From the NCBI GenBank assembly GCA_021399445.1, contig JAJTUQ010000005.1, positions 4,154,001 through 4,218,000 of the forward strand: 64,000 bases of DNA, in the 5' to 3' direction. The position numbers and the translations under genes are program-made. The notes below the pieces were generated by a model. It was not told the DNA's origin. It worked only from the letters and a program-made list of their open reading frames with translations, and made no database searches. Position 1 is the first letter of the stretch. The number at the start of each line of letters is the position of its first letter. Shown here piece after piece: positions 22,062 to 34,000 of the stretch. The stretch is from Xylogone sp. PMI_703. Lineage: Eukaryota; Ascomycota; Leotiomycetes.

Positions 22062-23017
22062 TTATCGTGTCCATTCGTCAATAATCTGGTCATCCACATC
22101 TTTAACTAAAACATGGATATGCTCTAGTGCCCGCACGCTCTGCAAGGCAACCCAGTTCTTGAACCATAGCACTCTACTTGCATCACCAAGTCTATCCACA
22201 AAAGTTCTGTTCACAAAATCTTCAACAATTTTCCTACTCTGCGGAGTCAAATCCCCTATAGTATCATCTGTTGGAATAGGTGTCTTGGACCAGACCACAA
22301 TATGAATGATATCAGGAGTAAGCCCGTACGGCCAGTCATTCCTCAGGATCTTATAATCCGAAGGGTCTTGAAATGGAACTGAAGAAGAGTATGAAAATGG
22401 CGGAGGCCCCCAATGAAGACGATTTTTTATGATGTAGTTGGTCATGCTACCATACTCGACTTTGATGTCTCGGGTCCATGCCATGTAGCGTCTTAGATCC
22501 GAAGGTTTCCGCTTCAGGACCGAAAGGTTATGTGCCGCTGCAGGTTTCAATGCAGGTTAACATGCGAGACAAGACATGGAGCAAGAAGATGGGGCCCCGG
22601 GAACATCTCACTGCAGCCACAGAGGGCTGGCGGGGCGGGTGTTAGATCATCACGTGGGTGGGTTATGCGACTCAGTACTTCGTAGATGATGATATATAGA
22701 GCTCTGGGAAGAAAAGGAAATGGAATGAAAGAAAGATTGCTGCAGTATAAAAAATGTTGCAGCTTCATACGAGGAATTGGTACACTTAAAACAAGGTGAT
22801 TGTTCCTGCCCCAAGGAATGGACTATGGAAAGATAAAGCTCCGCTTACCTATGATATCCCGTAGCTCGTGCCAGTCATGGAGGTGGAATTCCTCATCTGT
22901 CTGGGAAAGGACCCATCTGTCAACATCAGTCAAGGGAAACGGTGAGTCCTCGACGACTTCGGGCTTCGCTGCTGCTTCCCCGTTTGCCTCTGCCGTATTG
23001 CCTGAGTTGTCGCCCAT
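22062..23017 (-). CDS. NGI1-like DUF3605 protein
   Basis: Member of the fungal family named after N-acetylglucosamine-induced protein 1 of Candida (DUF3605); biochemical activity is not established. Exons in coding order are 23017-22849 and 22537-22062, 214 residues. The start ATG at 23017 gives MGDNSGNTAEANGE; the family signature DRWVLSQTDEEF is in exon 1 and LKRKPSDLRRYMAWT, KNRLHW and WSKTPIPTD are in exon 2. The join gives the expected DIIAAHNL across the splice. The intron is 311 bp, long for this genome. It faces away from the pyruvate dehydrogenase gene and shares a 349 bp promoter region with it. Confidence 0.82.
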
Positions 23018-23366
23018 GATTTGTCCTGATATTGTATCTATGTTTGGACTAGCAATCCATCCAAAAGACAAACGACTGCGGTTGAAGTGAGCAATAGCAA
23101 CAGGATGGGACTACCGCATTGGGGGCAGTGTGACGGAAGGACCTCGGGGTTGGATCCCGACAGTAATGGACGCTGTCCAAAGCTCCCAGCGCCGATCATG
23201 TGCGCTTTTGCACGTGATACCAAGCTTTCAAATAATCCTAGGCCTATTACAGACTAGCTCGCATCCCAACGCTGGAAGTTCAACGTCTTTCGCTCCCCGA
23301 AGAAATAGCTCAAGCAGGTTCAGTGTTACTTCTAAACAGCAACACAGCCATAACATAACCGCAACA
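23018..23366. promoter_or_regulatory. Bidirectional promoter of NGI1-like gene and PDA1
   Basis: 349 bp between divergent starts. It contains GACCTCGGGGTTGG at 23140-23153 and AGCTCCCAGCGCCG at 23181-23194; both 14-mers recur exactly upstream of the cytochrome b5 reductase gene (25390-25403 and 25775-25788), which suggests a shared control element. Confidence 0.5.
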
Positions 23367-24795
23367 ATGTTCTCTAAAGCATTGAGGACTAGCCGGGCGG
23401 CGCCTTTGCGCAGGAGTGTCATCTCTAGAGCCTCAATTGCGAAGAGAACGGTCACCACCGATGCTGCAAGCGCACACGCTGAGGCTGTCCCTCAGGTAAG
23501 ATTTCTACGAAGGCTCCGGGATAGTCAATGGGCTGCAAAATGGTTTTTCCCCACAAGATCTAACAATTGGTGTGCTGCAGGAGGATGATAAGCCCTTCCA
23601 AGTAACTTTGTCCGATGAAAGTTTCGAGACATATGAATTAGATCCTCCACCATATACCCTGGATACCACCAAGAACGAATTGAAGAAAATGTACTACGAT
23701 ATGGTACAAGTTCGGTAAGCGATCTCGAATGGCTCAGTACTAAAGCTAAAGGTGGCTAACCCGGGACTTGAATAGACGGATGGAGATGTCTGCAGACAGA
23801 CTTTACAAGGAAAAGAAGATCCGTGGTTTCTGCCATCTCTCCACTGGTCAAGAAGCCGTTGCGGTTGGTGTCGAGCACGCTCTTACAAAGGAAGATGATG
23901 TTATCACTTCATACCGTTGCCACGGCTTTGCACTGATGCGCGGCGGTACCATCAAGTCCATCATTGGCGAATTATTAGGTCGCCGTGAGGGTATTGCCTA
24001 CGGCAAGGGAGGATCTATGCACATGTTCGCCAAGGGCTTCTACGGTGGTAACGGTATTGTCGGTGCTCAAGTTCCAGTCGGAGCAGGTCTCGCATTTGCA
24101 CACAAGTACAACGAAAAGAAGACTGCTACAGTCTGCTTGTATGGTGACGGTGCTAGCAACCAGGGTCAGGTCTTTGAAGCTTTCAACATGGCCAAGCTAT
24201 GGAACCTCCCTGTTCTCTTTGGATGTGAAAGTAAGATCCCATTCCACTTTGCTTAGATCCCATTGGACATGTGCTGACGAGATCATTAGACAACAAATAT
24301 GGTATGGGTACCGCAGCCAACCGATCTTCCGCTCTCACCGATTACTACAAGCGTGGCCAGTACATCCCAGGTCTCAAGGTCAACGGAATGGACGTTCTCG
24401 CAGTCAAGGCGGCCGTGAAGTACGGCAAGGAGTGGACAGCAGCCGGCCACGGCCCCCTCGTTATGGAGTACGTGACCTACAGATACGGAGGCCACTCCAT
24501 GTCTGACCCTGGAACCACCTACCGAACTCGTGAAGAGATCCAGCGCATGCGGTCCACCCAGGACCCCATTGCCGGCCTCAAGCAGAAGTTACTCGAGTGG
24601 AACGTGTGCACGGAGGAGGAGCTTAAGAGCATTGACAAGGAGGCCCGCGCTGAGGTGGACAAGGAGGTTGAGGAGGCTGAGGCCATGCTTCCTCCGGACC
24701 CAACCCCCCGCATCCTCTTTGAGGATATCTACGTGCGCGGCAGCGAGCCACAGTTCATGCGAGGCCGAACTATTGACGAGACCTTCTACTACTAG
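23367..24795 (+). CDS. pda1: Pyruvate dehydrogenase E1 component, alpha subunit
   Basis: Thiamine-diphosphate-dependent subunit of the mitochondrial pyruvate dehydrogenase complex, which decarboxylates pyruvate to feed acetyl-CoA production. Exons 23367-23495, 23581-23714, 23776-24230 and 24290-24795 give 407 residues. The N-terminus ([17 protein letters not shown]) is an Arg/Ser/Ala-rich amphipathic mitochondrial presequence. The thiamine-diphosphate motif begins GDGASNQGQ and ends in NNKYGMG across the third intron. The regulatory phosphorylation loop is intact ([16 protein letters not shown]), so control by PDH kinase is expected. The length matches fungal Pda1. Codon use is strongly C/G-ending in exon 4, as expected for a highly expressed gene. 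Confidence 0.96.
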
Positions 24796-26148
24796 AGGGA
24801 CTGGTCAGGGAGTTAAGGTAGGCGAGTGAGGGTGTATCTTGGATTCATGAAGGTGACTGGAGTGTGGCAGGTGTGGGGGAACTGTATTGTATGACTATGG
24901 TGATAATGGAGCGAGGCTCATCGATTCATTAAATAGACCCTATGGATGTATTCGACCATGGAACTAGTATTGTTGCGCCTCCAGTGTGTCTCCAGTAGTG
25001 CTTGTTTTAGTTCTTTGCAAAAACCGTGCAGCTCGGTCGGACACGCGCATGTTACTACATATATGTCTAGATGCTTACAGAAGTACACTATCTTCGCTCA
25101 CGTTTAGAATGTTGCAATGCGCTTATATATGTATTTATATACAGTATATATAATAGTGCTCAAGCCTGTCGGGTCCAGAGCAGTTTCATAGTCTAATTGG
25201 GTAAAAGAAAGCGGACAGAGCTTAGAGAGAGGTGTTAAACCGTACTAGTGTAATTCCATAACAAGAAATGAATTTGCACTGTGGAAGATGTTTTATGTAT
25301 TGGCACATAATATAACTGCATTACTTATTGTATAACTTAAATAATGTTATCGTGCGTGCTTCGCAGTCTCGAGGCAGTTGTGGCGGACAGACCTCGGGGT
25401 TGGCTCCCCATAGTAGATTCCGAAGTTCTCGGAATTCCAGCACACGAGCGAGAAACGGAGGCCGTACAAGCGATTAGCCGACACTTTTAAAGTATTTGGC
25501 TGCTTGTGCTTGGACTAGGCTTAGGAGCTACACAGTCGAGACAGTCATGACGGGACACAGGACATGTCGTCATTACGTAGGCAAACTCTTACAGTACCAT
25601 AGTAAAATGCGTGGAATCTAACCAGTTCATCTTGGAATTCTCAGTTAATTACCTTGAGAGAATCTCTTCATAAATTGTAACCAACTTTCCTTGTTATAAT
25701 ATCTCTTCGGAGAGTTTTTTGGGACCCTCGATTAGGACTGGCTTGCGACAGGGCCAACCCCGACTGCCGCTCCCAGCTCCCAGCGCCGGGTTAGTTTGCC
25801 GAGCAGAGCTGGCTAGTTACTGTATCGATAACGCCTGCAATTCCACAATCAGCTCATCTACGATTATTCTCCGGGCTCAACCTTCTGCACTACCGCAACT
25901 CCAGCTCCCTCAACCTCGCTGCCCCGCCAATTTCTTCTCCCTCCTGCTAGCGGGACGGGCCTTGTAGTGAGAGTAGCAGGAAAAGAATAGAGTTTTCTCT
26001 TCTCTTCTCCTTTTCTCAACTCTGCAATCTGTCAATTTTCAAATCTGTTTTTTATTTTACTTTTGGTTGCTCTTGTGCGCAATTTCCCAACAACTTTTTT
26101 TTGTCTGTTAACTGGTTGTGAAAGAGCTGAGGTTTCACCACCGCGACA
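24796..26148. promoter_or_regulatory. Intergenic and promoter region upstream of Cbr1
   Basis: 1.35 kb without a gene. The left part is AT-rich PDA1 3' flank. At 25390-25403 and 25775-25788 are exact copies of two 14-mers from the PDA1 promoter, and the core CCAACCCCGA (reverse of TCGGGGTTGG) is at 25754-25763. The last 150 bp before the start are pyrimidine-rich, fitting a fungal core promoter and leader. Confidence 0.5.
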
Positions 26149-27319
26149 ATGGCTGGTGCAGAAGGGCTTTTCGCCAAAAAGTATGTTGACGGGATATATA
26201 TTCCTTCGGGGCTTTTGATCGTAGGGTGTCTGATTGTGAAAAGTGAATGGGTTCCATTTGCAGTTCTCCTGGCTCTAGTTCTCGGAGGCTACAAGTTCCT
26301 CAACAGCGGTAAGTATCACACATCCAAGTTAATCCACTTGCACAAAGTCAATTCGTACTAAATACATTCCTCCTCCAGGACCTAAGAAGGTATTGAAGCC
26401 AGATCAATTCCAGGAATTCGAACTCAAGGAGAAGACCATCATTTCTCACAATGTTGCAATGTATGTTTCCCTCTCAGGCGCTGTGACTCCAAGCCAGCAC
26501 AAGATAACTGACAAATGATATTCACACAGCTACCGAATCGCCCTCCCATCCAAGAACCACATCCTCGGTCTCCCAATCGGTCAACACATCTCAATCGCCG
26601 CAAACATCGCCCAACCCGATGGCACGACCAAGGAGATCGTCCGTTCCTACACCCCCATCTCCGGCGACCACCAACCCGGCTACGTCGACCTCCTAATCAA
26701 GTCCTACCCCACCGGTAACATCTCCAAGTACATGGCCTCGCTGAACATCGGGCAGACGATTAAGATCCGCGGTCCCAAGGGCGCAATGGTCTACACTCCC
26801 AACATGGTTCGTCACTTCGGCATGATCGCTGGTGGAACCGGTATTACGCCCATGCTGCAGATTATCCGCGCTGTGATCCGCGGCAGAGCTTCTGGGGACA
26901 AGACCGAGATTGATCTGATTTTCGCAAATGTCAATCCCGAGGATATCTTGTTAAAGGAAGATCTGGATCAATTGGCCACGGAGGACAAGGGATTCCGCGT
27001 CTACTACGTGCTTAACAACCCTCCTGAGAATTGGACTGGTGGTGTTGGATTTGTTACTCCTGAGATGATCCAGGTGAGTTTAGTTCTTTTCCCTTGCTTG
27101 CTCTATTGCTTCATTTCATGAGAAGAGAGACTACCCGAAGAAGATCTCATTGGCTGACTCGCGAAATAGAAATGGCTGCCCAAGCCTGCAAGTGACGTCA
27201 AGCTTCTCCTCTGCGGACCACCTCCCATGATCAGTGCCATGAAGAAGGCAGCCGAAGGTCTCGGATTCCAAAAGGCAAGAGCTGTAAGCAAGTTAGAGGA
27301 CCAAGTTTTCGCATTCTAG
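26149..27319 (+). CDS. cbr1: NADH-cytochrome b5 reductase, membrane-anchored (Cbr1 type)
   Basis: FAD flavoprotein that moves electrons from NADH to cytochrome b5 for sterol and fatty-acid desaturation and related ER reactions. Exons 26149-26308, 26379-26460, 26530-27073 and 27170-27319 give 311 residues with matching phases. A hydrophobic anchor lies at about 16-50. The FAD-binding motif RSYTPIS and the NADH-binding motifs [10 protein letters not shown] and LLCGPPPMI are present in the right order, and the protein ends in the usual EDQVFAF-type tail. The N-terminal anchor is Cbr1-like and lacks the mitochondrial presequence expected of Mcr1, so ER or outer mitochondrial membrane location is likely. 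Confidence 0.93.
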
Positions 27320-28020
27320 ATAACGAGCATAGACGACGGGATTCATGTGTGTGATAAGGAATGGTCTAAGGGGTGTTCTAGGTCAAATGTTTAGAATAAG
27401 TAAATCATGGTTATGAGTCAAAAGGCGAAAGAATCTCATGAGAGTGTGTGTTGGATGATCAGAAGCAGCATATGTTGTTATTATTATACCACCGAATAAT
27501 ATATATACTCAAAAAAGTCCTTATACTTTTGGGCACAATCTTCAACACCGCCATTCTGTTAATAACCCTCTTGGTCGCCTCATCACTCTGAACGTAACCA
27601 TGCCATCCCAACTTCCGACTCTTATCCATAGACATGCTCCTTGTCCAGGGTCCCAGCAATTCAGCAACCAGTGTAAGCCGTGTATCCACGAGCGATTATC
27701 CAGCTGCTGCCACTCTTCTCAACTACCTACTACCAAAAATTACGGACTCATGTTTAACCTCAATAAATATCACATATATTAATAGTCTTTGAGAACTCTG
27801 CACACGCAATCTCACGATCTCTCATTATTTATTGTTGCGTGTCTGGAGCAGAAATGACCGCAAAATAATACACACACACTCCAACCTGGCATTGGTTGCA
27901 TTCACGATTGGGGATAGCGCATCATGGTGTCATGGCCGAAGTACAAGTTCTTATTGCACTGCAACCACAGTATTTATGATATTTATATTAATCCATTAAA
28001 TGGCACTATATGATATGAGA
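27320..28020. other. Intergenic region, convergent genes
   Basis: Between the ends of the reductase and peptidase genes. Apart from the coding-like relic listed at 27459-27689 I see no gene. The right half is AT-rich with an ACACAC run near 27870. Confidence 0.5.
27459..27689 (-). pseudogene. Possible relic of an epimerase-like C-terminus
   Basis: A reverse-strand open frame of 76 codons contains MDKSRKLGWHGYVQSDEAT. This resembles the xSRxLGWxGYVDS stretch near the C-terminus of fungal extended short-chain dehydrogenase/epimerase proteins, as I remember them. There is no upstream catalytic core, and stop codons precede the frame within 20 codons. It may be a gene remnant or chance. Low confidence. 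Confidence 0.25.
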
Positions 28021-29884
28021 TCACCAATGGTAGCCGTTCTTGACCTTCCACTCTTTCATCCATGCTAGAAGGAAGGTAATTTCCTCCGCTTGAGTTGTCC
28101 TAATTGGAAGAGGAGGCAAGAGATCAAAGGGCTTGTTGATGGTCTGATTCGGGAACAATCCGTTCTCGTCCCAGTGATGAACAGCGCCCTGTATCAGGAT
28201 AAAAGGCTCATCAATCGTGCTTACCCTGTTATGTGCCGTGGAGTTGAATGGAAAGGCATGTGGTGTTGCCGGCCTCCATGGATCCCTTTCTCCATCAATA
28301 AATGCAAGCCTAGGGTAGCTAATGTCAAAGCCACCGTACTTGTTTACTCTATCCGTATCAGGGGGGGTAGTGATGTTGAAGGCCTCTACGCAAATTATAG
28401 AGCTCCATGCAAGATCAATAGTCCGAGACAGTAGAGGAAGCTGATTTGCTGGGACTCCACTTCCTGTTTGTAAGAAACCATATTCGGTACAGTACTATAG
28501 AATCATTAGTTCTTATTCGTATCAAGTCAGGGTATCTTATAATGCCAGTCAAAGAGAGCGTACCTGATATGGCCAGGATCTCCAATCCTGTGTGATGTCA
28601 TCTTGCGAATAGAACTCGGGAATATGCGTTGAGAAACAGGCATCTTGTGAACTGCCCTCACTAGCACAGGGTGCGACTTCGTTGTCGTATAACCAGCCAA
28701 TCCAGTTGAGAACTGGTACAGTTAGAGTTGACACTTCGTGTCCATAACCTCCCACTGTTAGCAAGTCCTTAACAGTGCTCTTCAGGCTGCTGCTGTGTTT
28801 GTAAAGTTCTGATTTAGAAGAGATATTGGCACAAAACCAATCGAAGGAGAGATCATTCACCGCTGGATCCCAGTTTTTGCTTTGCCAACCTTGAACGCCA
28901 AAGCTAAGAACACTAGCAAAGTCATCATTATAGGTGACATTGGGGAGACCGAAGGCTGTCTTAAGTTCTTTGACCTTCCCTGAATTCTTCGGGTTTGTGA
29001 TGATGTTATCAACCATGTGCGTTATCTTTTGTACATTGGAGATACAGGTGGGTGGTCCATAGACCCTTATTGGTTCATAATACTCCCAATAGTCGTATAT
29101 AGCCTCGGTAACTCCACTGGAGGAGATGGTACCTATCAATTGAGTTAATCCTGCTATCATAGAGGCTGTGTAAAAACCTACCCCAGAAGACATCTGGATA
29201 AACCTTTCGAAGGAAGGCATTGAAAGCCCCAGCATAGCTTCCGCCATAGCCAATGTAGGCGGTGTGGGGTGCTTTGAGATTTACATGCTCTAACCCTTCA
29301 AAGACAACATTCTGAGCAAAGTACGCCTCATCTGCAAGAGCTTGCTCAGTAGTCAGAAATCGCAGGTTTTCGGTAGAGAGATCTGGAGTTGGGATGCTAG
29401 TGCCATAGTATCTGTGTTCAAGGACAACACCAATTCCATGAGTAGCTTGGATCATCTGATGGAGAAGTCCTTTTTGAAGATACGGCAATCTTGCAGTTCC
29501 ATCGGTTTCGCCAGATTGAAGGACGATTACAGGACCACCAGCTTTGTAATAGCTAGCATCGAACCAGTATCGGAGGTTAAACTTGTCATTGGTGTGAGGC
29601 TCATATCTCGACTCATTATGAAAATGATCGACTGGCACGCTCAGGTTATATGCGGGATAAAGTAAAGTGGGATCTGTATCAGGCTGACCAGGCTCGTTAT
29701 GGGATATAGTGTTCATCTATATTAGAATTAGTATTGTCGTGGGAGACTGAAATTGATGGGTATCTTCCGCTCGAAGGCTGGTTTGAAAACTTACCTTCAG
29801 TTTCCTCTCAAGGGCAGTCTTAAAAGACGCGGCATTGGTGAGGCCGCTCAAGGCGAGAAGCATAACACCCAATCTCCCAGCCAT
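28021..29884 (-). CDS. Secreted S28-family serine peptidase (prolyl carboxypeptidase-like)
   Basis: Secreted or vacuolar acid serine peptidase cleaving next to proline, by family. Exons in coding order: 29884-29795, 29716-29182, 29132-28564 and 28494-28021, giving 555 residues. Exon 1 encodes a signal peptide (MAGRLGVMLLALSGLTNAA). The mature region begins with the family-typical VPVDHFHNESRYEPHTNDKF. The nucleophile is Ser190 in GYGGSYAG. The acid residue is in IDGERDPWRPAT and the His in GAVHHWDENG, both in the last exon, so the triad is complete. Several NxS/T sites suggest N-glycosylation. The introns are 78, 49 and 69 bp. No cluster partner is adjacent. Confidence 0.9.
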
Positions 29885-31086
29885 TTTGAAGGAAAATATC
29901 TCGATTCTCTCTCAAAAAGGCGAAATTAGATTGGAAGCTGAATAATAACAAGATCGCGACCTATTCTAATATCTCTACTAGAATTCACCAGACCTCAATG
30001 CAGCACGGGATGGTAAATCCAATTGACAACAACCGTAGCTGAACAACGCTGGCTCCCAAGCTTCCCTGCGAAGCTCTCACAGTAAGCTGCGAAAAGGTTG
30101 AAAGAGCTCGGGGGGAGCTGAGCCATTGCATCTTATTATATCGTCAGCAAATGGCCGGGGGCAATCCCTCATTCGCTCATGCATCAGAATAGACGGAGCG
30201 GGGGAGTAAGAGATAACCTGGGCGACAGCTGTCATTGCTACATTTTTCCATTGCAGGTACGATGGCGGCATGGAGAGTGGAGGGATTCAAGGTTGCCTGG
30301 GAAGATAGACCTGCACCTTCTCAATTGAGCCTGCGGATCAGCATCCAGTTCCTTCGCGACCTGCTTAATCGGCAACCCGCCCTGGCCCGCCAATGCAGCC
30401 CAGCAGCATTATGCCGGCGCGGGTTCAAGAACCCTTTTCCGGAGCGACGGCCTAAATATCTTCAAGCACCATCCTAGAGTTATCGGCACGGCTACACATA
30501 GTAACATACTAGAATATAGTTATGAGTACGGTGCTGTAGAGTAGTAGAATAACCGTTAACGACTAGAGAGCCAGAGATTTGGCGGGTGGTCACACGTGAG
30601 ATGGTGGACTAGACGCTAATGTAGGTACCTACCCCAGGCGACCTTACGCCATTCGGCGAGAATATTACTACAGTAGGTTACTTTGCGAACTACAGTTAAT
30701 GCGATGACAAGGTGAGCAAGGCTCCTTCACGAGGTGTAAAAAGGATGCATCTCAGCAGTATGCATGCTGTAATCTGTGCCCTTGGATCCTTCCATTGTCT
30801 CTATTGCTGCTAATTTCCTGGTTATTGTCTGCTGAAGAACTTTAGATGAGGCAAAGGACCAGTACATGTTCTGTTCATCTGATCAATTACTCTTCCACAC
30901 CGCCAACCGCTATGAGTAGTATGCAGGCCATCAAGAGCGTATTCACTAATTTCTTTTATGAAGACTATATCTATTACTTAATGAATGGGTTATTTATACA
31001 ACTTGAAGTTAGTTCCATAAAAATAAACCCTTGTAATTGGGGTAAAATTTCCCCTTGTGATTCACTAGTGAGTACATTCGTGATAA
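29885..31086. other. Intergenic region upstream of the peptidase
   Basis: 1.2 kb with no supported gene; short open frames at 30235-30477 and 30846-31130 lack recognisable domains. It should hold the peptidase promoter and the 3' flank of the P-type ATPase. Confidence 0.5.
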
Positions 31087-34000
31087 TTACCAGGCAATTC
31101 TGGCAAGAAATCCGCTTGGCCATTTCCTAACAGCCCATTTTCGAGCTTCATCTAAGAAAAGTATTCCCAATCCAAAGGTAGCAGGGAGGAAGAAATGTTC
31201 AGCCGGGACACGGCTCGTTCCAAGTACTGATTGCAGTTTCGGGATGTAAAGCCAGAATATTGCCATGACGAGGGCGAATGCGATAGCCGGGAAAAGATAT
31301 AGATTCTGCGTTGCCTTGTTGAACACTGGTGGGTGTTGGAAAAAACTGAGTCTACGGGTTCGCTATGAGATAGGTTAGATTGACGTAATAGTCTGAATTT
31401 TGAAGGTGTACTCACAACCGCCATCAGGTTAAACCATTGCCTGCGATAGAGTTAGCAGAAGTGATAAATAAAATGACGGATACCATGGAGAGATATACAT
31501 AACAACCAAATTTACAAAATAGATACTTGACGCCTCGTTTAATCTTGCAGTTGCATAGTCTGGATCGATACTGCTTGGTAGATTACCATATCCAAACCAG
31601 AGATCTGAAAATGGGATTCCAGACCGTTGAAGATACCAGTATGCCATAGCAAATGACGTTATTGTCTGAAGTACGCCAATGAAGCCATATGATTGAAGGA
31701 CAAGTTGCCAATCAACAAGACGATCTTTTCCAAGTCTACGAGGTTTTCGGAGGAGAACATCGGCTTCTGGAGATTCGTAAGCCAGAGCAGTCGCAGCTGC
31801 GCAATCAGTGAAGCAACTAGGTGATGATTTTGTTAGTAAACCGAATAATAACAGATGTGTCCAATGTACGACTTACCAAATAATTATCATAAGGAAAGAA
31901 GATAAAATCTGTGGCAGTCCGAATAAGACGTTGGTCATTACAGGCCAAAATTCAGAGAATGAACCAGCCGGGAGTAAATATGCTATTGTCTTCTTCAAAT
32001 TGTCGAAGACAACTCTTCCATATTGTACCGCTTCGACAATTGCACTGAAGGATTCCAAAAGTACCATATCACTAGCTTCAATTGCAATTTGCGATCCAGA
32101 ACCAAGGGCAATACCAATATCGGCAGCCTTCAGTGAAGGTGCATCGTTAACACCATCGCCGGTCATTCCGACAATCTCATCTCTACCTTGAAATTCTCGA
32201 ACAATACGCAACTTCTGTTCTGGTGTGGTTCGAGCGAACACGATCTCGTCATACTTGCAAAGCTGATCCCACTGATTTTCGTTGAGGGTCATCAATTCCG
32301 GTCCACTAATAACAATAGATGAGGGGAAATCGTAGGATGTGTCGGTCACTTTTAGTGCCTCACTAGCTAGTGAGATTGTAGAAGGTTCCGTTCGTGAGAG
32401 AGCAGTCACGTCTTTGACCATGTGAGGCTGGTTTGTAATAATACCACATTCCGCCGCTATAGCTTGTGCTGTGAGAGCAAAATCTCCAGTAACCTATTAT
32501 ACAGTAAGCATTGTATCTCTAGCACACAAAATGAAGATATACCATGAAGATCTTGATGCCTGCGCCTCTAAGAGTCTTGATAACTGTTGGTATCTCGTCA
32601 CGTGGAGGATCTACTATACCAACTAGACCGACAAGAGTAAGCTCGGACTGAGTATTGAACATGATTTCTTCCTCGAAGTGGCTCGAAGTTGGCTGAGCTT
32701 TTATGTCTGACTTGGGGATGACTTTCCGAGCGAGCAAGATAACACGTTTTCCCTCCGACGACCATCTATTCTTGGTTTGATCGATCATTCTACGGGCTTC
32801 GTCATCAAGAACCTTGGGGTGACCCATGATGTCAATATACCGAGAACATCTCCCAATGAGAACATCCGGAGCCCCTTTTATTGTTAAAAGGCTGAGAATA
32901 TTATTAGAAAATGTTTCTTTTACAAACCAGAACCATCAACTTACGTGTCACCAAACTGGAAATCGGAGGCTTCCTTCGTGGACAAAGCAATCTCCAGCCC
33001 TTTCTTTTGGACGAGGGTAAAGGTCCTGATCATATACTTATTTTTGCTGTTAAAAGCTAGCTCGAATGTCTTCTTCCATGCTTGCTGAAGCTGTGAAATA
33101 GGTCCAAGGTGTTCAGAGAACCGAAGGATAGCTTGATCTGTGGCATCGCCGTTGATTCTGCGTTCGTGTAAGGGAAGATCATTTGTAGCAGCATCAAACT
33201 CTCCAGCATTGCAAAGACCAGATATAGCTCGTAATTGATCGACTGAATTGCTGCCGTCGCCTTCATTCCGACGTAGTACCATTTCGTCTCTGGCGGATTG
33301 AGGATCCATATCGCAACTGCCAATTTTACACTCGGTAACAGTCATATTATTCTGATATAGAATTAGACCAGCATAATTCCCTGTGGAGCACAATACTTAC
33401 CTTGGTCAGAGTTCCTGTCTTATCAGAACAAATAATACTCACCGCACCAAGGGTTTCAACCGTCTTCAACGACTTGCAAAGGATCTTGTTTTTGCGCATT
33501 AGGTTTGCCGTTATGGTTAGAGATGCTGTCAAGGCAATGGGTAGTCCTTCAGGTATGAAAGCAATAGCAACTGAGACGCAGTCAACTATTAGAGTGGGTA
33601 CATTGATCCAACTTGGATGCTGCTTTCGGAGATACGCAGCCCTTCATTAAAGTTAGCAGGTTCTGGTGAGATTTACATTTTCACCTACCAGATAATGATA
33701 ACAAGAACTATCATAGTAAGCATAATAGAACAAATAATCAACACAAAGTTGAATATTTCTTTCTCCAGGGTGGTAAAGCCAGTCTTGGGAGTATTGGTCA
33801 GTTTTGCAATTCTGCCGAACACTGTGTTATCACCCGTCGCCACTATGACACCGATCCCAGTACCGGAAATACAGTGAGTCCCTTGCAGGCCGATACATTT
33901 CGTTTCCAGATAATTTTCATCGGTACTTTCTGCCGTGCCCGATAATGGATGGGATTCACCTAACACATCATTAGCCTTTATTATCTCACAGCAGATGGAT

